A DNA stretch of 64,000 nucleotides, taken from the NCBI GenBank assembly GCA_035439505.1, contig DAORKJ010000008.1, forward strand, positions 1 through 64,000. The letters run 5' to 3'. Under the pieces are notes generated by a model. It had not been told where the DNA came from. It ran no database searches and was given only the letters and a program-made list of their open reading frames with translations. The stretch is from UBA7236 sp035439505 (lineage in GTDB: Bacteria > Bacteroidota > Bacteroidia > Chitinophagales > BACL12). This document shows positions 40,968 to 50,289 of the stretch, in pieces. Position 1 is the first letter of the stretch; every line of letters starts with the position of its first letter. A program made the position numbers and the translations under genes.

Positions 40968-43217
40968 ATGAAGAACAGCCTATTCGTGCTTTTTGTGACG
41001 CTTATTTGCCAACTTGGTTCGGCGCAAACAGCAATTTTTAGCGGTGTTATTACAGATGCAAATACCAAAGAACCCCTTATTGGGGCAACCGTTTTTCTTA
41101 ATAATCAGACAGGAACAGCAACGGATATTGATGGTTCGTTTAAAATTGTAACGAGCGAGGGTAGTTATACATTTACTGCCAGTTATGTTGGTTATGAAAA
41201 ACAAAGTGCAACAATTACACTAACTGAACGCACTTCCTTGGTTGTAGATATTGCCCTAAAGCCAATTGATGGTATTTTAAATACGATTGTAGTAACAGGA
41301 AGTAAATTCGAAAAGAAACTAGGAGAGGAGACAGTTACAATAGATGTGATTAAGTCTGATTTAATACAAAATACCAATGATGTAAAATTGGATCAAACCA
41401 TTCAACGAATTCCGGGTGTGAGTGTTATTGATGGTCAGGCGAATATTAGAGGTGGTTCAGGATATAGTTATGGCGCCGGTAGTCGCGTGTTAATTTTAAT
41501 GGATGACTTACCCATTTTAACCGGTGACGCAGGATTTCCTTCCTGGGATTTTATTCCGATGGAAAATATTCAGCAGGTGGAAATTATTAAAGGTGCTGCC
41601 AGTGCTTTATATGGATCGAGTGCGTTGAACGGTATTATTAATGTTCGCACTGCTTATCCAACAGCAGAGCCGGTAACTAAATTATCATTATTCAGTGGTG
41701 TATATAATTCACCTGCCGATACCGCACAAAAATGGTGGGCAGATGATTTTCCGTTTTTTTCCGGAGCAAATTTTGCCCATCGCCAAAAATTCGGAAAATT
41801 TGATTTAGTAACTGGAGCCTATGTGTACACACAGGATAGTTATTTAAAAGAAATATATCAGCGTCGTGCACGCTATAATATTAATACGCGTTATCGTATC
41901 AATAATAATTTAGCAGTTGGTTTAAATGTAAATGCACAGGTAAACCGCTCGTCAAGTTTCTTTTTTTGGGATGGCATTGATTCCGGATTATATGTAGCCG
42001 CACCGGGAACTACAGCTTTTAATCAAGGGTTTAAAATTACGGTTGATCCATTTTTAAATTGGTACGATGAACATGGCAACAGACATAAAATTTTATCCCG
42101 TTATTATGGCAATCATAACAAAACTGTTACTACTGAACAAAGTAATTTCAACGATTTATTTTATGGTGAATACCAATATCAAAAACATTTAGATAAATAT
42201 GCCTTAGTAGTTAGTTCAGGTGTATTGGCAAGTTATGCGATGGTAAGTGCCGAATTATATGGCGATTCAACCTATAATACCAGCAATGAAGCGGTGTATT
42301 TACAACTTGATAAAAAATGGTTTGATAAATTAAATGTAAGTGGAGGTGTGCGTTACGAATTTAATCAAATTGCTGGTTTAAAAGAATCGAGGCCGGTGTT
42401 CAGACTTGGTGCTAATTATCAGGTAGCGAATTATACTTTTATTCGTGCTTCTTGGGGACAGGGATATCGTTTTCCTACAATTGCTGAAAAATATATTTCT
42501 ACTTCCGTAACAGGTTTAAGTATATATCCTAATCCTGATTTAACATCAGAAACAGGATGGAGTGGCGAATTAGGCGTTAAACAAGGTGTTAAAATTAGTA
42601 ACTGGCAAGGCGTGATAGATGTTTCAGGATTTATTTCTGAATATGATAACATGATGGAATTTACGTTCGGGTATTATCCTTTCCCCGGATTTATGTCACT
42701 AAATATTGGCGATACCAGAATTATGGGTGGGGAAATTTCATTTATCGGAGAAGGAAGGATTGGAACAGTGCCAACAACTTTAATTGCAGGATATACTTAC
42801 ATCGACCCGAAATTTAAAGATTTCGATTCTATTCAAAATGCGTTGTCTAGTGCTGATTACAACGTATTAAAATATCGTTTTCGCCACACCGTTAAATTTG
42901 ATGTTGAATCCACTATCAAGAAATTTCGTATAGGGGCTACTTGTAATTACAATAGTTTTATGGAAGCAGTTGATGCTGCATTTGTTGACCCGATAATTCC
43001 AGCAATTAATTTATATATTATTGATGGTTTGCAACAATATCGCGATGAACATGCTGATGGTGATTGGATAGTAGATATAAGACTTGCCTATAACATAAAT
43101 TCAAGTAGTGAGGTATCGTTATTATGTAATAATGTATTAAACCGGGAATATAGTTCACGTCCTGCTATGATGGATGCACCAAGAAACTTTACGTTAAAAT
43201 ATTCGCTAACATTATGA
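40968..43217 (+). CDS. TonB-dependent receptor
   Basis: A 749-residue outer-membrane transporter. Signal peptide to about residue 20 (LGSAQT), carboxypeptidase regulatory-like domain (about 22-105; ATVFLNNQTGTATDIDGSFKI), plug (about 110-230) with RIPGVSVIDGQANIRGGSGYSYGAGSRVLILMDDLPIL and VEIIKGAASALYGSSALNGIINVRT, then a 22-strand barrel ending NREYSSRPAMMDAPRNFTLKYSLTL, typical of colicin I/vitamin B12-type receptors. No N-terminal signalling domain. Substrate unknown. Its last 4 bases (ATGA) overlap the next gene. Confidence 0.96.
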   Translation: MKNSLFVLFVTLICQLGSAQTAIFSGVITDANTKEPLIGATVFLNNQTGTATDIDGSFKIVTSEGSYTFTASYVGYEKQSATITLTERTSLVVDIALKPIDGILNTIVVTGSKFEKKLGEETVTIDVIKSDLIQNTNDVKLDQTIQRIPGVSVIDGQANIRGGSGYSYGAGSRVLILMDDLPILTGDAGFPSWDFIPMENIQQVEIIKGAASALYGSSALNGIINVRTAYPTAEPVTKLSLFSGVYNSPADTAQKWWADDFPFFSGANFAHRQKFGKFDLVTGAYVYTQDSYLKEIYQRRARYNINTRYRINNNLAVGLNVNAQVNRSSSFFFWDGIDSGLYVAAPGTTAFNQGFKITVDPFLNWYDEHGNRHKILSRYYGNHNKTVTTEQSNFNDLFYGEYQYQKHLDKYALVVSSGVLASYAMVSAELYGDSTYNTSNEAVYLQLDKKWFDKLNVSGGVRYEFNQIAGLKESRPVFRLGANYQVANYTFIRASWGQGYRFPTIAEKYISTSVTGLSIYPNPDLTSETGWSGELGVKQGVKISNWQGVIDVSGFISEYDNMMEFTFGYYPFPGFMSLNIGDTRIMGGEISFIGEGRIGTVPTTLIAGYTYIDPKFKDFDSIQNALSSADYNVLKYRFRHTVKFDVESTIKKFRIGATCNYNSFMEAVDAAFVDPIIPAINLYIIDGLQQYRDEHADGDWIVDIRLAYNINSSSEVSLLCNNVLNREYSSRPAMMDAPRNFTLKYSLTL

Positions 43218-43504
43218 CGTTAGGAGCGCTGAGTGAAAAATTGAGGAAACGTGTAACTGAGTTGCGCCATGATAGTCGTATGCAAGCTAAAATAAATGCA
43301 CCGTTAATTACAATAGAAATCGCTTTGGGATTAACCGAATTAGCGATTGATAAAAACAGACCTGTTTCTCCGGATGAAGAACATTGGTTTCATGAAAGTT
43401 GGAATATTATCAACCAATTAGAAAGAACCGAATGGGATGATATTATTGATTTATATCGCAGCCTTGCATTCAAAATGGGAGAACGCAATTGGTTTAGAAA
43501 TTAA
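43214..43504 (+). CDS. Small protein of unknown function coupled to the TonB receptor
   Basis: A 96-residue, soluble, mostly helical protein (MTLGALSEKLRKRVTELRHDSRMQAK ... EEHWFHESWNIINQLERTEWDDIIDLYRSLAFKMGERNW). No signal peptide or membrane segment, so it appears cytosolic, although its start overlaps the receptor gene's stop by 4 bases. No family recognised. Such tight coupling usually means joint regulation; whether it acts on the imported ligand is unknown. Confidence 0.75.
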   Translation: MTLGALSEKLRKRVTELRHDSRMQAKINAPLITIEIALGLTELAIDKNRPVSPDEEHWFHESWNIINQLERTEWDDIIDLYRSLAFKMGERNWFRN

Positions 43505-43511
43505 TAAACAA

Positions 43512-44522
43512 TCAGTTTTGTTTGAGTTTGCCAATTTTTCCGTTGTTACCTGCTAATAAAACAGTATTTGTAGATGGAGAAATGGCGATTACATTAAAAC
43601 CTTCCAAACTAATATTCATCCAACTCAAGTTTTTTGAGATATCAACTCCTGTTGTTCCGCAGACTATTAGCAAATAAGGATTAATAAATTTAATACAAGA
43701 ACGGTAACCATTTGGATTAGTACTAAGCGGTGATTTCCACGCGCTGTCGCTTTTCACTAACATGGTAAAGTTTCCGGTATAATCGTTTGGAGAAACATAA
43801 TCTCCGCCCACTGCAGCGCCTATAGTTGCATCTATAAAATCAATAGAAAAAATGCCTTTGGAGGGCGCACCGGATTGTAAAGGAACAGCTGTTTTTTGCC
43901 AAGATTTTCCGTCGTTTTCAGAATAATAAAGCAGTGTTTTATTTCCTCCGGTGCCAAAAAAGATATGTCCTTTTTTTAGATATTGAATTGTTGAACCACT
44001 TGCTGCAAATGCTGCTATACTGTCTTCTGCTGAACATTGTTCATTGATATGCCAGCTATCACCTTTATTTGTAGTTTGTAATACAAGAAACTTCCCATTA
44101 ATCGGATCCCCAACACAAATGCCTTTTTTGCCAACAAAATCCATCGCATCTAAAAATGCTTCAGGTCGATTATCCTCATACACTTTTTTCCAGGTATTTC
44201 CTTTATCAGTTGACTTCAAAATACAAGCTGGCTGCACACTGCTCATTACGAGAATAGTTTTTTCGTTTATTATTTCTATATCGCGAAATTCAGCGCTGTC
44301 GTAACCGGGAATCTGTTTAAACTGCCATGATTTACCACCATCCGTAGAATGCCCAACATATCCATTGCTTCCACTTGCCCAAAAAACTGAATCGTTGAGT
44401 GCCGCTAATCCACGAATACTTGTGGGTGTATTTGTTGGTATAATTTCAATTTGATATTGCTGACAATTGGCAATAAAGGCCATTAATAAAAAAACAATTG
44501 TGGAGCAGTAAATTTTCATCAT
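43512..44522 (-). CDS. Ycf48/BNR-like beta-propeller protein
   Basis: A 336-residue exported protein (signal peptide about 20 residues, MAFIANCQQ). Repeats with Asp-box variants (STDGGKSW, STDKGNTW, TTNKGDSW, SENDGKSW) and the first block 'IRGLAALNDSVFWASGSNGYVGHSTDGGKSW' match the Ycf48/HCF136-like propeller family, which in phototrophs helps assemble photosystem II; in non-phototrophs the role is unknown. It overlaps the preceding lipoprotein gene by 4 bases (ATGA). Confidence 0.85.
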   Translation of the reverse strand: MMKIYCSTIVFLLMAFIANCQQYQIEIIPTNTPTSIRGLAALNDSVFWASGSNGYVGHSTDGGKSWQFKQIPGYDSAEFRDIEIINEKTILVMSSVQPACILKSTDKGNTWKKVYEDNRPEAFLDAMDFVGKKGICVGDPINGKFLVLQTTNKGDSWHINEQCSAEDSIAAFAASGSTIQYLKKGHIFFGTGGNKTLLYYSENDGKSWQKTAVPLQSGAPSKGIFSIDFIDATIGAAVGGDYVSPNDYTGNFTMLVKSDSAWKSPLSTNPNGYRSCIKFINPYLLIVCGTTGVDISKNLSWMNISLEGFNVIAISPSTNTVLLAGNNGKIGKLKQN

Positions 44523-45271
44523 TTTTTCTGATAGTTGGAAGGAATTACAAATATGTCCTGAGGAAACGAATTTTCTTTCAGGCTTATTACTTCCATAGTT
44601 CGGATATTGGTTTTACTTCTTACTTCAAATTTTAAGATGGCACCATCTTCATATCCTAAATATAAAGGTGCAGGAACAGCAACGCGATTAATTTCTGTTT
44701 GAATATCAAATCTGCTTGAGGGGAATTTAATATCACGGGCAACCCAAATGTATGCGGTATCAGCTTGTGGAATAAAACCTGAGCGCGTTATTCTGAATTT
44801 ATCGCAGGTATGCCCTGCAATTACAGCACTGTCGTTAGTTGCAACAACAGTTGGTGCGTAGTGGTCAGGCATGGTATTTTTTAATGTGCTGCTTGGGTCT
44901 GCAAAGTCAGAATATTCGCCGAGATGAGCTATTTTTTTAATGGAATCTAGTTGCCAAACTTCTTTAGCATCTTTAAAAATTATCACGTTACCATGCGAAA
45001 GTCCACCAGTTTCAATTAATCTAAAATTATTGGAATCTACATAAATATGAACAATTGAAGGACTGAGCGTTTTAAAGGCAATAGCAACATTAGAATCAGC
45101 TGTTTCAATTGTTGAGTGATAAATAATTTCTCCAAAAAAAGTATTGCGATTATAAGTTAACTGCTTAGTTGTTTGATTTTGATTGTCGGTGGATTTATTA
45201 CTGCAACTCATTGCCATTACAAACAATGGTGCAATAGATAGTAACCGAATAATAGATGTAAAATGTTTCAT
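44519..45271 (-). CDS. DUF4412-like lipoprotein
   Basis: A 250-residue lipoprotein (MAMSC, Cys23). The mature part is a LolA/LolB-like beta-rich fold as in DUF4412: FFGEIIYHSTIE, VHIYVDSNNFRLIETGG, VIIFKDAKEVWQLDSIKKIAHLGEYSD, AGHTCDKFRIT, YIWVARDIKFPSSRF. Function unknown; the family is envelope-associated. A promoter at 45278-45310 ends 6 bases before the ATG at 45271, so an open extension 21 codons further upstream is not the start. Confidence 0.8.
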   Translation of the reverse strand: MKHFTSIIRLLSIAPLFVMAMSCSNKSTDNQNQTTKQLTYNRNTFFGEIIYHSTIETADSNVAIAFKTLSPSIVHIYVDSNNFRLIETGGLSHGNVIIFKDAKEVWQLDSIKKIAHLGEYSDFADPSSTLKNTMPDHYAPTVVATNDSAVIAGHTCDKFRITRSGFIPQADTAYIWVARDIKFPSSRFDIQTEINRVAVPAPLYLGYEDGAILKFEVRSKTNIRTMEVISLKENSFPQDIFVIPSNYQKK

Positions 45272-45277
45272 TACCTG

Positions 45278-45310
45278 CAAAGATAAGGAAGGAGAGGGTA
45301 AGTTATTCAA
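45278..45310 (-). promoter_or_regulatory. Promoter of the DUF4412-like gene, implying a leaderless mRNA
   Basis: On the minus strand TTG (45310-45308), 22 bases, TATCTTTG (45285-45278), ending 6 bases before the ATG and overlapping the end of the preceding gene. Confidence 0.6.
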
Positions 45311-45818
45311 CCGGAGCAAACGATTTAGAGGCATTGATCAAGTCTGTCCCAACTGTATTGCGGTAGCTATACAATGTCCAGCCAATAAGTTGATAAAAAT
45401 ATAATGAAGTTTTTAATGTAGTAACGGTATAAAATACTTTGTGATCACCGAATTTGCCATCAATTGTGCTGGAAAGTGCCGGCACAAGATTTAAAGTGTC
45501 TGCAACAGCTTCATCAATATCACTTTTTGTTAATTGTGTGCTAATACCATTACAGGCGAACTTATGATAATTTTCAAGGGTGATAGTTATACTGTCATCT
45601 TCGGTATCGGGAATTTCTTCTCTGATGATGATATAAAATGAGTTATTCAGGCTATCGGAATAAGCAACAGCAGCTTTTGGTTGTAATTTTTTATCTAAGT
45701 GCAGATATTTGGGGATATAAATCTCAAACGCTCCCTTCTTAATTACCTTATTGAAGTTACTATAATCAATTTCAAACGTATCTTTTTTGCATTGAGTTAA
45801 ACCCATTACAATCGCCAA
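45303..45818 (-). CDS. Small lipoprotein with unusual start
   Basis: At least 171 residues with a lipobox-like GLTQC. The readable TTG at 45818 would leave only nine residues before that Cys and no positive charge. Upstream in frame the sequence reads V-K-K-V-A-Y-L-I-L-A-I-V-M-G-L-T-Q-C, an ideal lipoprotein signal, but the V is GTA and is preceded only by CTG (45843-45845); no ATG or GTG exists before an in-frame stop at 45849. So a CTG start or a local base error is likely. The mature part is beta-rich with DIDEAVADTLNLVPALSSTIDGKFGDHKVFYTVT; no family recognised. Confidence 0.65.
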   Translation of the reverse strand: MAIVMGLTQCKKDTFEIDYSNFNKVIKKGAFEIYIPKYLHLDKKLQPKAAVAYSDSLNNSFYIIIREEIPDTEDDSITITLENYHKFACNGISTQLTKSDIDEAVADTLNLVPALSSTIDGKFGDHKVFYTVTTLKTSLYFYQLIGWTLYSYRNTVGTDLINASKSFAPVE

Positions 45819-45838
45819 AATCAGATATGCAACTTTTT

Positions 45839-46702
45839 TTACCAGGCTTTACCTTTTTTGAGTTGGTATTTTAAAATACTTTGTTTGTCCTCCGTAGAAT
45901 AGTATAAAAATAATGTTTTTTTGTCCGGCATAAAACTCAATCCGGCAATAAAGTAAACGTCTTTGAATTCATTGGTAAATACTTCAGGAAACGAAAATGG
46001 TTCATTAATCGATTTACGGGAAGCACGATAAATTACATTATTGGCAACAATAAACATATTTAATTCATCATCCGTAAACCAGGCGCTAACTATTTCCAGA
46101 TTTACCTGACCTTGAAACGTTACAGGTACAGGTTTAGAAAATGGTTCATCCCAACTTTTTCTTTCCGCATATAACATCTTAAAATTCCTATTGTAATAAA
46201 TGCGCAAACCATCAGCTGATATCCATGGGTAAGCATCACTTTCCAGTGAATCGTTTAGTTCTTTTAACATTCTATGTTTGCCATATGTGCCGTCCGGTTG
46301 TTTGTAGGAAATGGCTAGTTCGTTGTCATTCCATCCGGCATATAAGTTGGAAACATACACCAACACTTCTTCGTTTGCCGAAGCTGAACATTGAAAATAA
46401 CGCACTGAATCAGGTGCATTTGGGAGCTGAAAACCTTTTATGGCTGAAGCTGGATTAGTTGCGGAAACGTCGATGGAATAGATATCTGAAACCAGATTAA
46501 CATATTCATCCAATTCTCCATCCATTAACCCTAAAATAAAATGGCTACCATTTTTCGTTAATTGTCCGGGGCCTATTTCATAGGTTAGCGGGATTTTTAG
46601 GGAGTCTTGGTAGACAAAAAGCCCGTTACCAGTGGTTGGCGACTGTGAAAATGCGGTTGCAGAGTACAAAAAGCAGAGAAATAGCGGTAGTTTTACGTTC
46701 AT
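45839..46702 (-). CDS. WD40-like PD40 beta-propeller protein
   Basis: A 287-residue exported protein (signal peptide to about SATAFSQ). Repeats of the type 'YPWISADGLRIYYNRNFK', 'SAWFTDDELNMFIVANN' and 'GLSFMPDKKTLFLYYST' are PD40/WD40-like blades as in TolB-related proteins. A TTG two codons upstream of 46702 is the alternative start. It is first of four co-directional genes (this, the odd-start lipoprotein, DUF4412, Ycf48-like). Function unknown. Confidence 0.8.
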   Translation of the reverse strand: MNVKLPLFLCFLYSATAFSQSPTTGNGLFVYQDSLKIPLTYEIGPGQLTKNGSHFILGLMDGELDEYVNLVSDIYSIDVSATNPASAIKGFQLPNAPDSVRYFQCSASANEEVLVYVSNLYAGWNDNELAISYKQPDGTYGKHRMLKELNDSLESDAYPWISADGLRIYYNRNFKMLYAERKSWDEPFSKPVPVTFQGQVNLEIVSAWFTDDELNMFIVANNVIYRASRKSINEPFSFPEVFTNEFKDVYFIAGLSFMPDKKTLFLYYSTEDKQSILKYQLKKGKAW

Positions 46703-46716
46703 ATTCAATTATTATA

Positions 46717-46724
46717 CAAAAATA
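46717..46724 (-). promoter_or_regulatory. -7 box of the PD40 protein gene
   Basis: Minus-strand TATTTTTG, 14 bases before the ATG at 46702, no clear TTG at -33. Confidence 0.4.
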
Positions 46725-46737
46725 TAAATTTATCGAT

Positions 46738-47370
46738 ATGCAGGATAATACCTACAAAATGGTTGTAGCAAGGTTAGCTGATGAGGACATATTGGAGGCA
46801 TTAAGAAATCATGAAAAGTATGTCGATGGTATGTTATTGGCATTAATTGATGAGTTTGAAAAGCGTAAATTACAGTTAATAGGGGTTGACAAGTTACGTG
46901 CCATGGTAACAAAGCGCCTGGACGATGAAAGAATTGCCGCCGAAGCCGAAGCTATTGTTATAGAACCGGAATTGCCTTTACCAACGCTTTTTTCTCAAAC
47001 AACGATTTTAGCTTTCACTATATTTTTCTCGCCATTATTTGGTGGTGCTTTGCTGGCTATGAATGTAGCCGCGGTGAAAAAAGCCGGTGTATGGCAGGTT
47101 TTATCTTTATCATTAGCGCTAACTGTACTGGTAGGAGTGTTAAATATGTATTTAATACCTCCAGGCAGCATTTTTGGATTATTGATATTAGCTGCCATAG
47201 CTTTATTTATGTCTGAACTTTTATGGAACCGATTTATCGGTAAAAAAGTAAGTTATAAAAACAGAAGTTTTACAGTGCCATTAATTATTGCATTGGCAAT
47301 TTCCATTCCATTAATTTATTACTTCTATCAACATCCGGAATTACTTGAATTAACAACCAATACAAAATGA
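46738..47370 (+). CDS. Four-span membrane protein with cytosolic helical domain
   Basis: A 210-residue protein. Residues 1-80 are soluble, helical and charged (LADEDILEALRNHEKYVDGMLLALIDEFEKRKLQLIGVDKLRAMV), followed by four hydrophobic segments (about 88-108, 120-142, 147-163, 178-197). I do not recognise a family. The ATG at 46738 is preferred to the open upstream frame that runs over the divergent PD40 gene. It overlaps the next gene by 4 bases (ATGA). Confidence 0.8.
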   Translation: MQDNTYKMVVARLADEDILEALRNHEKYVDGMLLALIDEFEKRKLQLIGVDKLRAMVTKRLDDERIAAEAEAIVIEPELPLPTLFSQTTILAFTIFFSPLFGGALLAMNVAAVKKAGVWQVLSLSLALTVLVGVLNMYLIPPGSIFGLLILAAIALFMSELLWNRFIGKKVSYKNRSFTVPLIIALAISIPLIYYFYQHPELLELTTNTK

Positions 47371-47981
47371 AAATTAAGATAACAGGATTAGTTTTAGGCT
47401 TATTAATAATGGTGAATACACTAAAAGCTGATTCACCACTAACTTCCACATATTTTGCTGCCAGTTATTACGATTATTCCATTGTATCTCAAGCAGAAGT
47501 TAACCGTGGGTTAAATGATGAAATTGCAGCATACTTATTAAACGAAGATAATCCTATTGATGTTAAAGCAGCAATTATTAATGGCATAGGTTGGAACTAC
47601 GACGGCACTAATCACAGTGAATTATTTAAAGAATATTTAGCGAAGTCGAAAGGTATAACCACAGCTCAATTGAACTTAGATGATTTAACTGCGCATCAAT
47701 TATTTTGTTTAGGGTATCTGATGGGTATGGATAATTATTTTGTTGTAGATGAAGCTATCAATGTTTTGGAAAAGGCTGCTGCAAAAAATAAAACAAGTTT
47801 CACCATTCATCTTGTATTAAATATTACCAAAGCCCAAAAAGCAATGGATACAGACTTTTGTAAAGTCTGGAAATTAACTGCAGAAACATTAAATAACAAA
47901 TCGCTAAAACGCGACATGAAAACAGCTGCTATTCAATCTGTTGTAGATTACATGTTGTTATACAAAGGCGACTGTATTTAA
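47367..47981 (+). CDS. Exported protein of unknown function
   Basis: A 204-residue protein with a signal peptide (to about NTLKADS, residue 21). The mature part is helical and includes VNRGLNDEIAAYLLNEDNPIDVKAAIINGIGWNYDGTNHSELFKEYLAKSKGI and AINVLEKAAAKNKTSFTIHLVLNITKAQKAM. Not recognised. Translationally coupled to the membrane protein upstream, so the pair probably works together at the envelope. It ends 6 bases from the GH113-like gene on the other strand. Confidence 0.8.
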   Translation: MKIKITGLVLGLLIMVNTLKADSPLTSTYFAASYYDYSIVSQAEVNRGLNDEIAAYLLNEDNPIDVKAAIINGIGWNYDGTNHSELFKEYLAKSKGITTAQLNLDDLTAHQLFCLGYLMGMDNYFVVDEAINVLEKAAAKNKTSFTIHLVLNITKAQKAMDTDFCKVWKLTAETLNNKSLKRDMKTAAIQSVVDYMLLYKGDCI

Positions 47982-47987
47982 ATCGTA

Positions 47988-50282
47988 TTAATTATTGCTA
48001 TTTAAAAACCAATTGCTGATTGTTTTTTCAGCCAACTTGCCACATGGTGTAAAGTCCTTATTGTATTCGGTGCTGAAATCCATATAACTTGGCCATTTCC
48101 ATAAGTAAACACCATCTATCCACGGTTCATCTGCCATTGCTTTAATCATTACTTCGTAACAACGTTGCTGACTGCGTTCATTGTAATCCTGTTCATCTGC
48201 ATCTTTATGTGGTTGTATCCATGGTGCGGCAATACTTTTAAATCCTATTTCAGTAAATACAACAGGCAATTGATATTTTTTACTAACGGTTTCAATTACA
48301 TCGAGGTTTTTTTCAAATGCAGTTAATAATTCTTCATCTGTAGGATTCAGTTTAGTGCTCAAAGGGTAATAACAATTTACTGCAATAAAATCCAGTTTAT
48401 CCCAAAACGAAACGGTTTCAAATTCTTTCCCCCAGTTGGCTGCATAGGTGATTTTACCGGTATATATTTTCCTCACCTTGTCAAAAAGTTCATCCCATTT
48501 GTTATGTTCCGAAAGTGATGCGTTTTGAAATTCAACACCGATACAAAACATTTCAAAGCGATACATTTCGGCCATTAAGGCATAATGCATAATCCATTGT
48601 TCATAATATTCGAAAAATAAATCCCAGTCCTTTTGGTTAGTCATCGTGATATCACCTGTCCATCCCAACCAAGACCATAATTGTGGTTTTAACAATACTG
48701 ACATACCATTTTGGTGTGCCGAATAAGCAGCATGTAATATACTTGCATCATTTTCTCCTCCTGCACCTGTAGTATAGGATATTGGAAAAGGTTTATTCAT
48801 AGAACGGAATCCACTGTAGGGAATAATTGTTAATGAATTTACACCCAACTCTTTCAATTTGTCAATTGATTGGTCGGAAGTAGATCCCATGTAACCATTA
48901 TAAATTTGATACCCTTCATGTGCATAGTTAAAGCCTTTATAAAATGATTGTTTTGGTGTATCCTTTAATATTGAATTCAATTGATTATTGTTTGCAGCAT
49001 TTATTACAAACGCATACCATTCTTTTTGTAATGCAATTAATTCGGGACTGTTTTGTTGCCATTTTAAATAATTGGCTAAAAACTGTTGAGCGCCATATTT
49101 ATCAATCAGAAAATCGACAAGACTTGCAGATGCAATATGCATCAGGTAATCTGATTCGCCCTCAAATGCATCGTTAGAAATTAGTGCAGCTAAGGTGGGT
49201 AAAGCATCTGCTTTAGCCAGGTTACCTGCTAAATAAGCGTAAGAAGTGCCTTGCCATTGTTGAGTAAATTTAACCGCTAATCCTTCTTCTAAAGCATATA
49301 TGGCAGGTTGTCCCAACAAGTTGCGGACAACAAGCATGGCAAATGTTTCATCATATTTTCTGGTAAACTCGTTGGACATCACTCCGTGAATTGCATACTC
49401 CTCAAAGTCAATCATACTTTGATCTGCATTGCCCATCATAAGCGCTTTTAATTCCGATGATTTATACAAATGATATTTAATACCGTGTTGTAGTTTTTTA
49501 CCGGTAAACTGCTCCAGAGCGGCTAAATTTTGTTGATTGTGTTTATCTAAATCATCCGTTAACACTTTAACATCCTCAACACTGTGATTATAATAATTAA
49601 TTAACGCAGTTTCTTTTACTATTTCGCCTTTAAAATCAAAATCCCAATGTAATTTTTTATCGATAGTCCATAATGAAGCTGAATCTTCTGAAAAATTGCC
49701 CAATACACTGCGCTGTCCATTAGTATAAATCTGATAACCCCAATTATCCCAATAAAAATAACCCCAAGATTCTTTAAATTGTTCTTGTAAAAATTTTACT
49801 AATTCGTCTTCATTATTGCCTGAAATAACTGTTAATGGAAATTTAGGGTTGTATAAATTGGGATAAAAATTAATTCGGTAGATAGCATCTCTGGTAGTAT
49901 ATTTTTTACCATCAAACTCAAAACCATTTTCAAAAAATCGGATAGGTAAATGGTCGTTAATTCGGTTCAGAACCAAATTGCTTCTGGTGCCAATTACATA
50001 AATAGGATGTTGTGAAATCTGCTGTTCAGTAACTTCATCATCGCGAACCGGAATTATGGCAAACATATCATCACGCATTTTGGCTGCGGCAATACCATTA
50101 ATAACAATATCTGCAATGGCATAGTCTTCCTTCGCATAAATGATAAAAGCTGTATCCGCCTGCCGGAATTGCTCCATGAGTGTTTGTTTGTTCGGCCATG
50201 TATTAGGAATATTTGCTTGTTCAACGCTAGATGCTCCGCAAGACAGCAATAGGAACGACATGTAGATATACCAATAACGCAT
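47988..50282 (-). CDS. Lipoprotein fusing a decayed gluzincin-like domain to a GH113-like domain
   Basis: A 764-residue lipoprotein (LLLSC, Cys15). Residues about 25-440 hold a DUF4932/peptidase-like region where a gluzincin HExxH would be D311-E312-T-F-A315, keeping only the Glu; EEGLA (332-336) matches the downstream Glu site of such proteases. Residues about 455-760 form a TIM barrel of the GH113 type: Glu584 in CIGVEFQ and Glu678 in VVFTEIGF fit the acid/base and nucleophile positions, and KPQLWSW and YLWKWPS line the groove. GH113 enzymes are beta-mannanases or related; the substrate is not decidable. Confidence 0.75.
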   Translation of the reverse strand: MRYWYIYMSFLLLSCGASSVEQANIPNTWPNKQTLMEQFRQADTAFIIYAKEDYAIADIVINGIAAAKMRDDMFAIIPVRDDEVTEQQISQHPIYVIGTRSNLVLNRINDHLPIRFFENGFEFDGKKYTTRDAIYRINFYPNLYNPKFPLTVISGNNEDELVKFLQEQFKESWGYFYWDNWGYQIYTNGQRSVLGNFSEDSASLWTIDKKLHWDFDFKGEIVKETALINYYNHSVEDVKVLTDDLDKHNQQNLAALEQFTGKKLQHGIKYHLYKSSELKALMMGNADQSMIDFEEYAIHGVMSNEFTRKYDETFAMLVVRNLLGQPAIYALEEGLAVKFTQQWQGTSYAYLAGNLAKADALPTLAALISNDAFEGESDYLMHIASASLVDFLIDKYGAQQFLANYLKWQQNSPELIALQKEWYAFVINAANNNQLNSILKDTPKQSFYKGFNYAHEGYQIYNGYMGSTSDQSIDKLKELGVNSLTIIPYSGFRSMNKPFPISYTTGAGGENDASILHAAYSAHQNGMSVLLKPQLWSWLGWTGDITMTNQKDWDLFFEYYEQWIMHYALMAEMYRFEMFCIGVEFQNASLSEHNKWDELFDKVRKIYTGKITYAANWGKEFETVSFWDKLDFIAVNCYYPLSTKLNPTDEELLTAFEKNLDVIETVSKKYQLPVVFTEIGFKSIAAPWIQPHKDADEQDYNERSQQRCYEVMIKAMADEPWIDGVYLWKWPSYMDFSTEYNKDFTPCGKLAEKTISNWFLNSNN

Positions 50283-50289
50283 AAGTTTG

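Noticed and set aside
40859..41041. 60-codon plus-strand frame ahead of the TonB receptor
   Set aside because: Runs over the promoter and signal peptide of the receptor; composition not protein-like.
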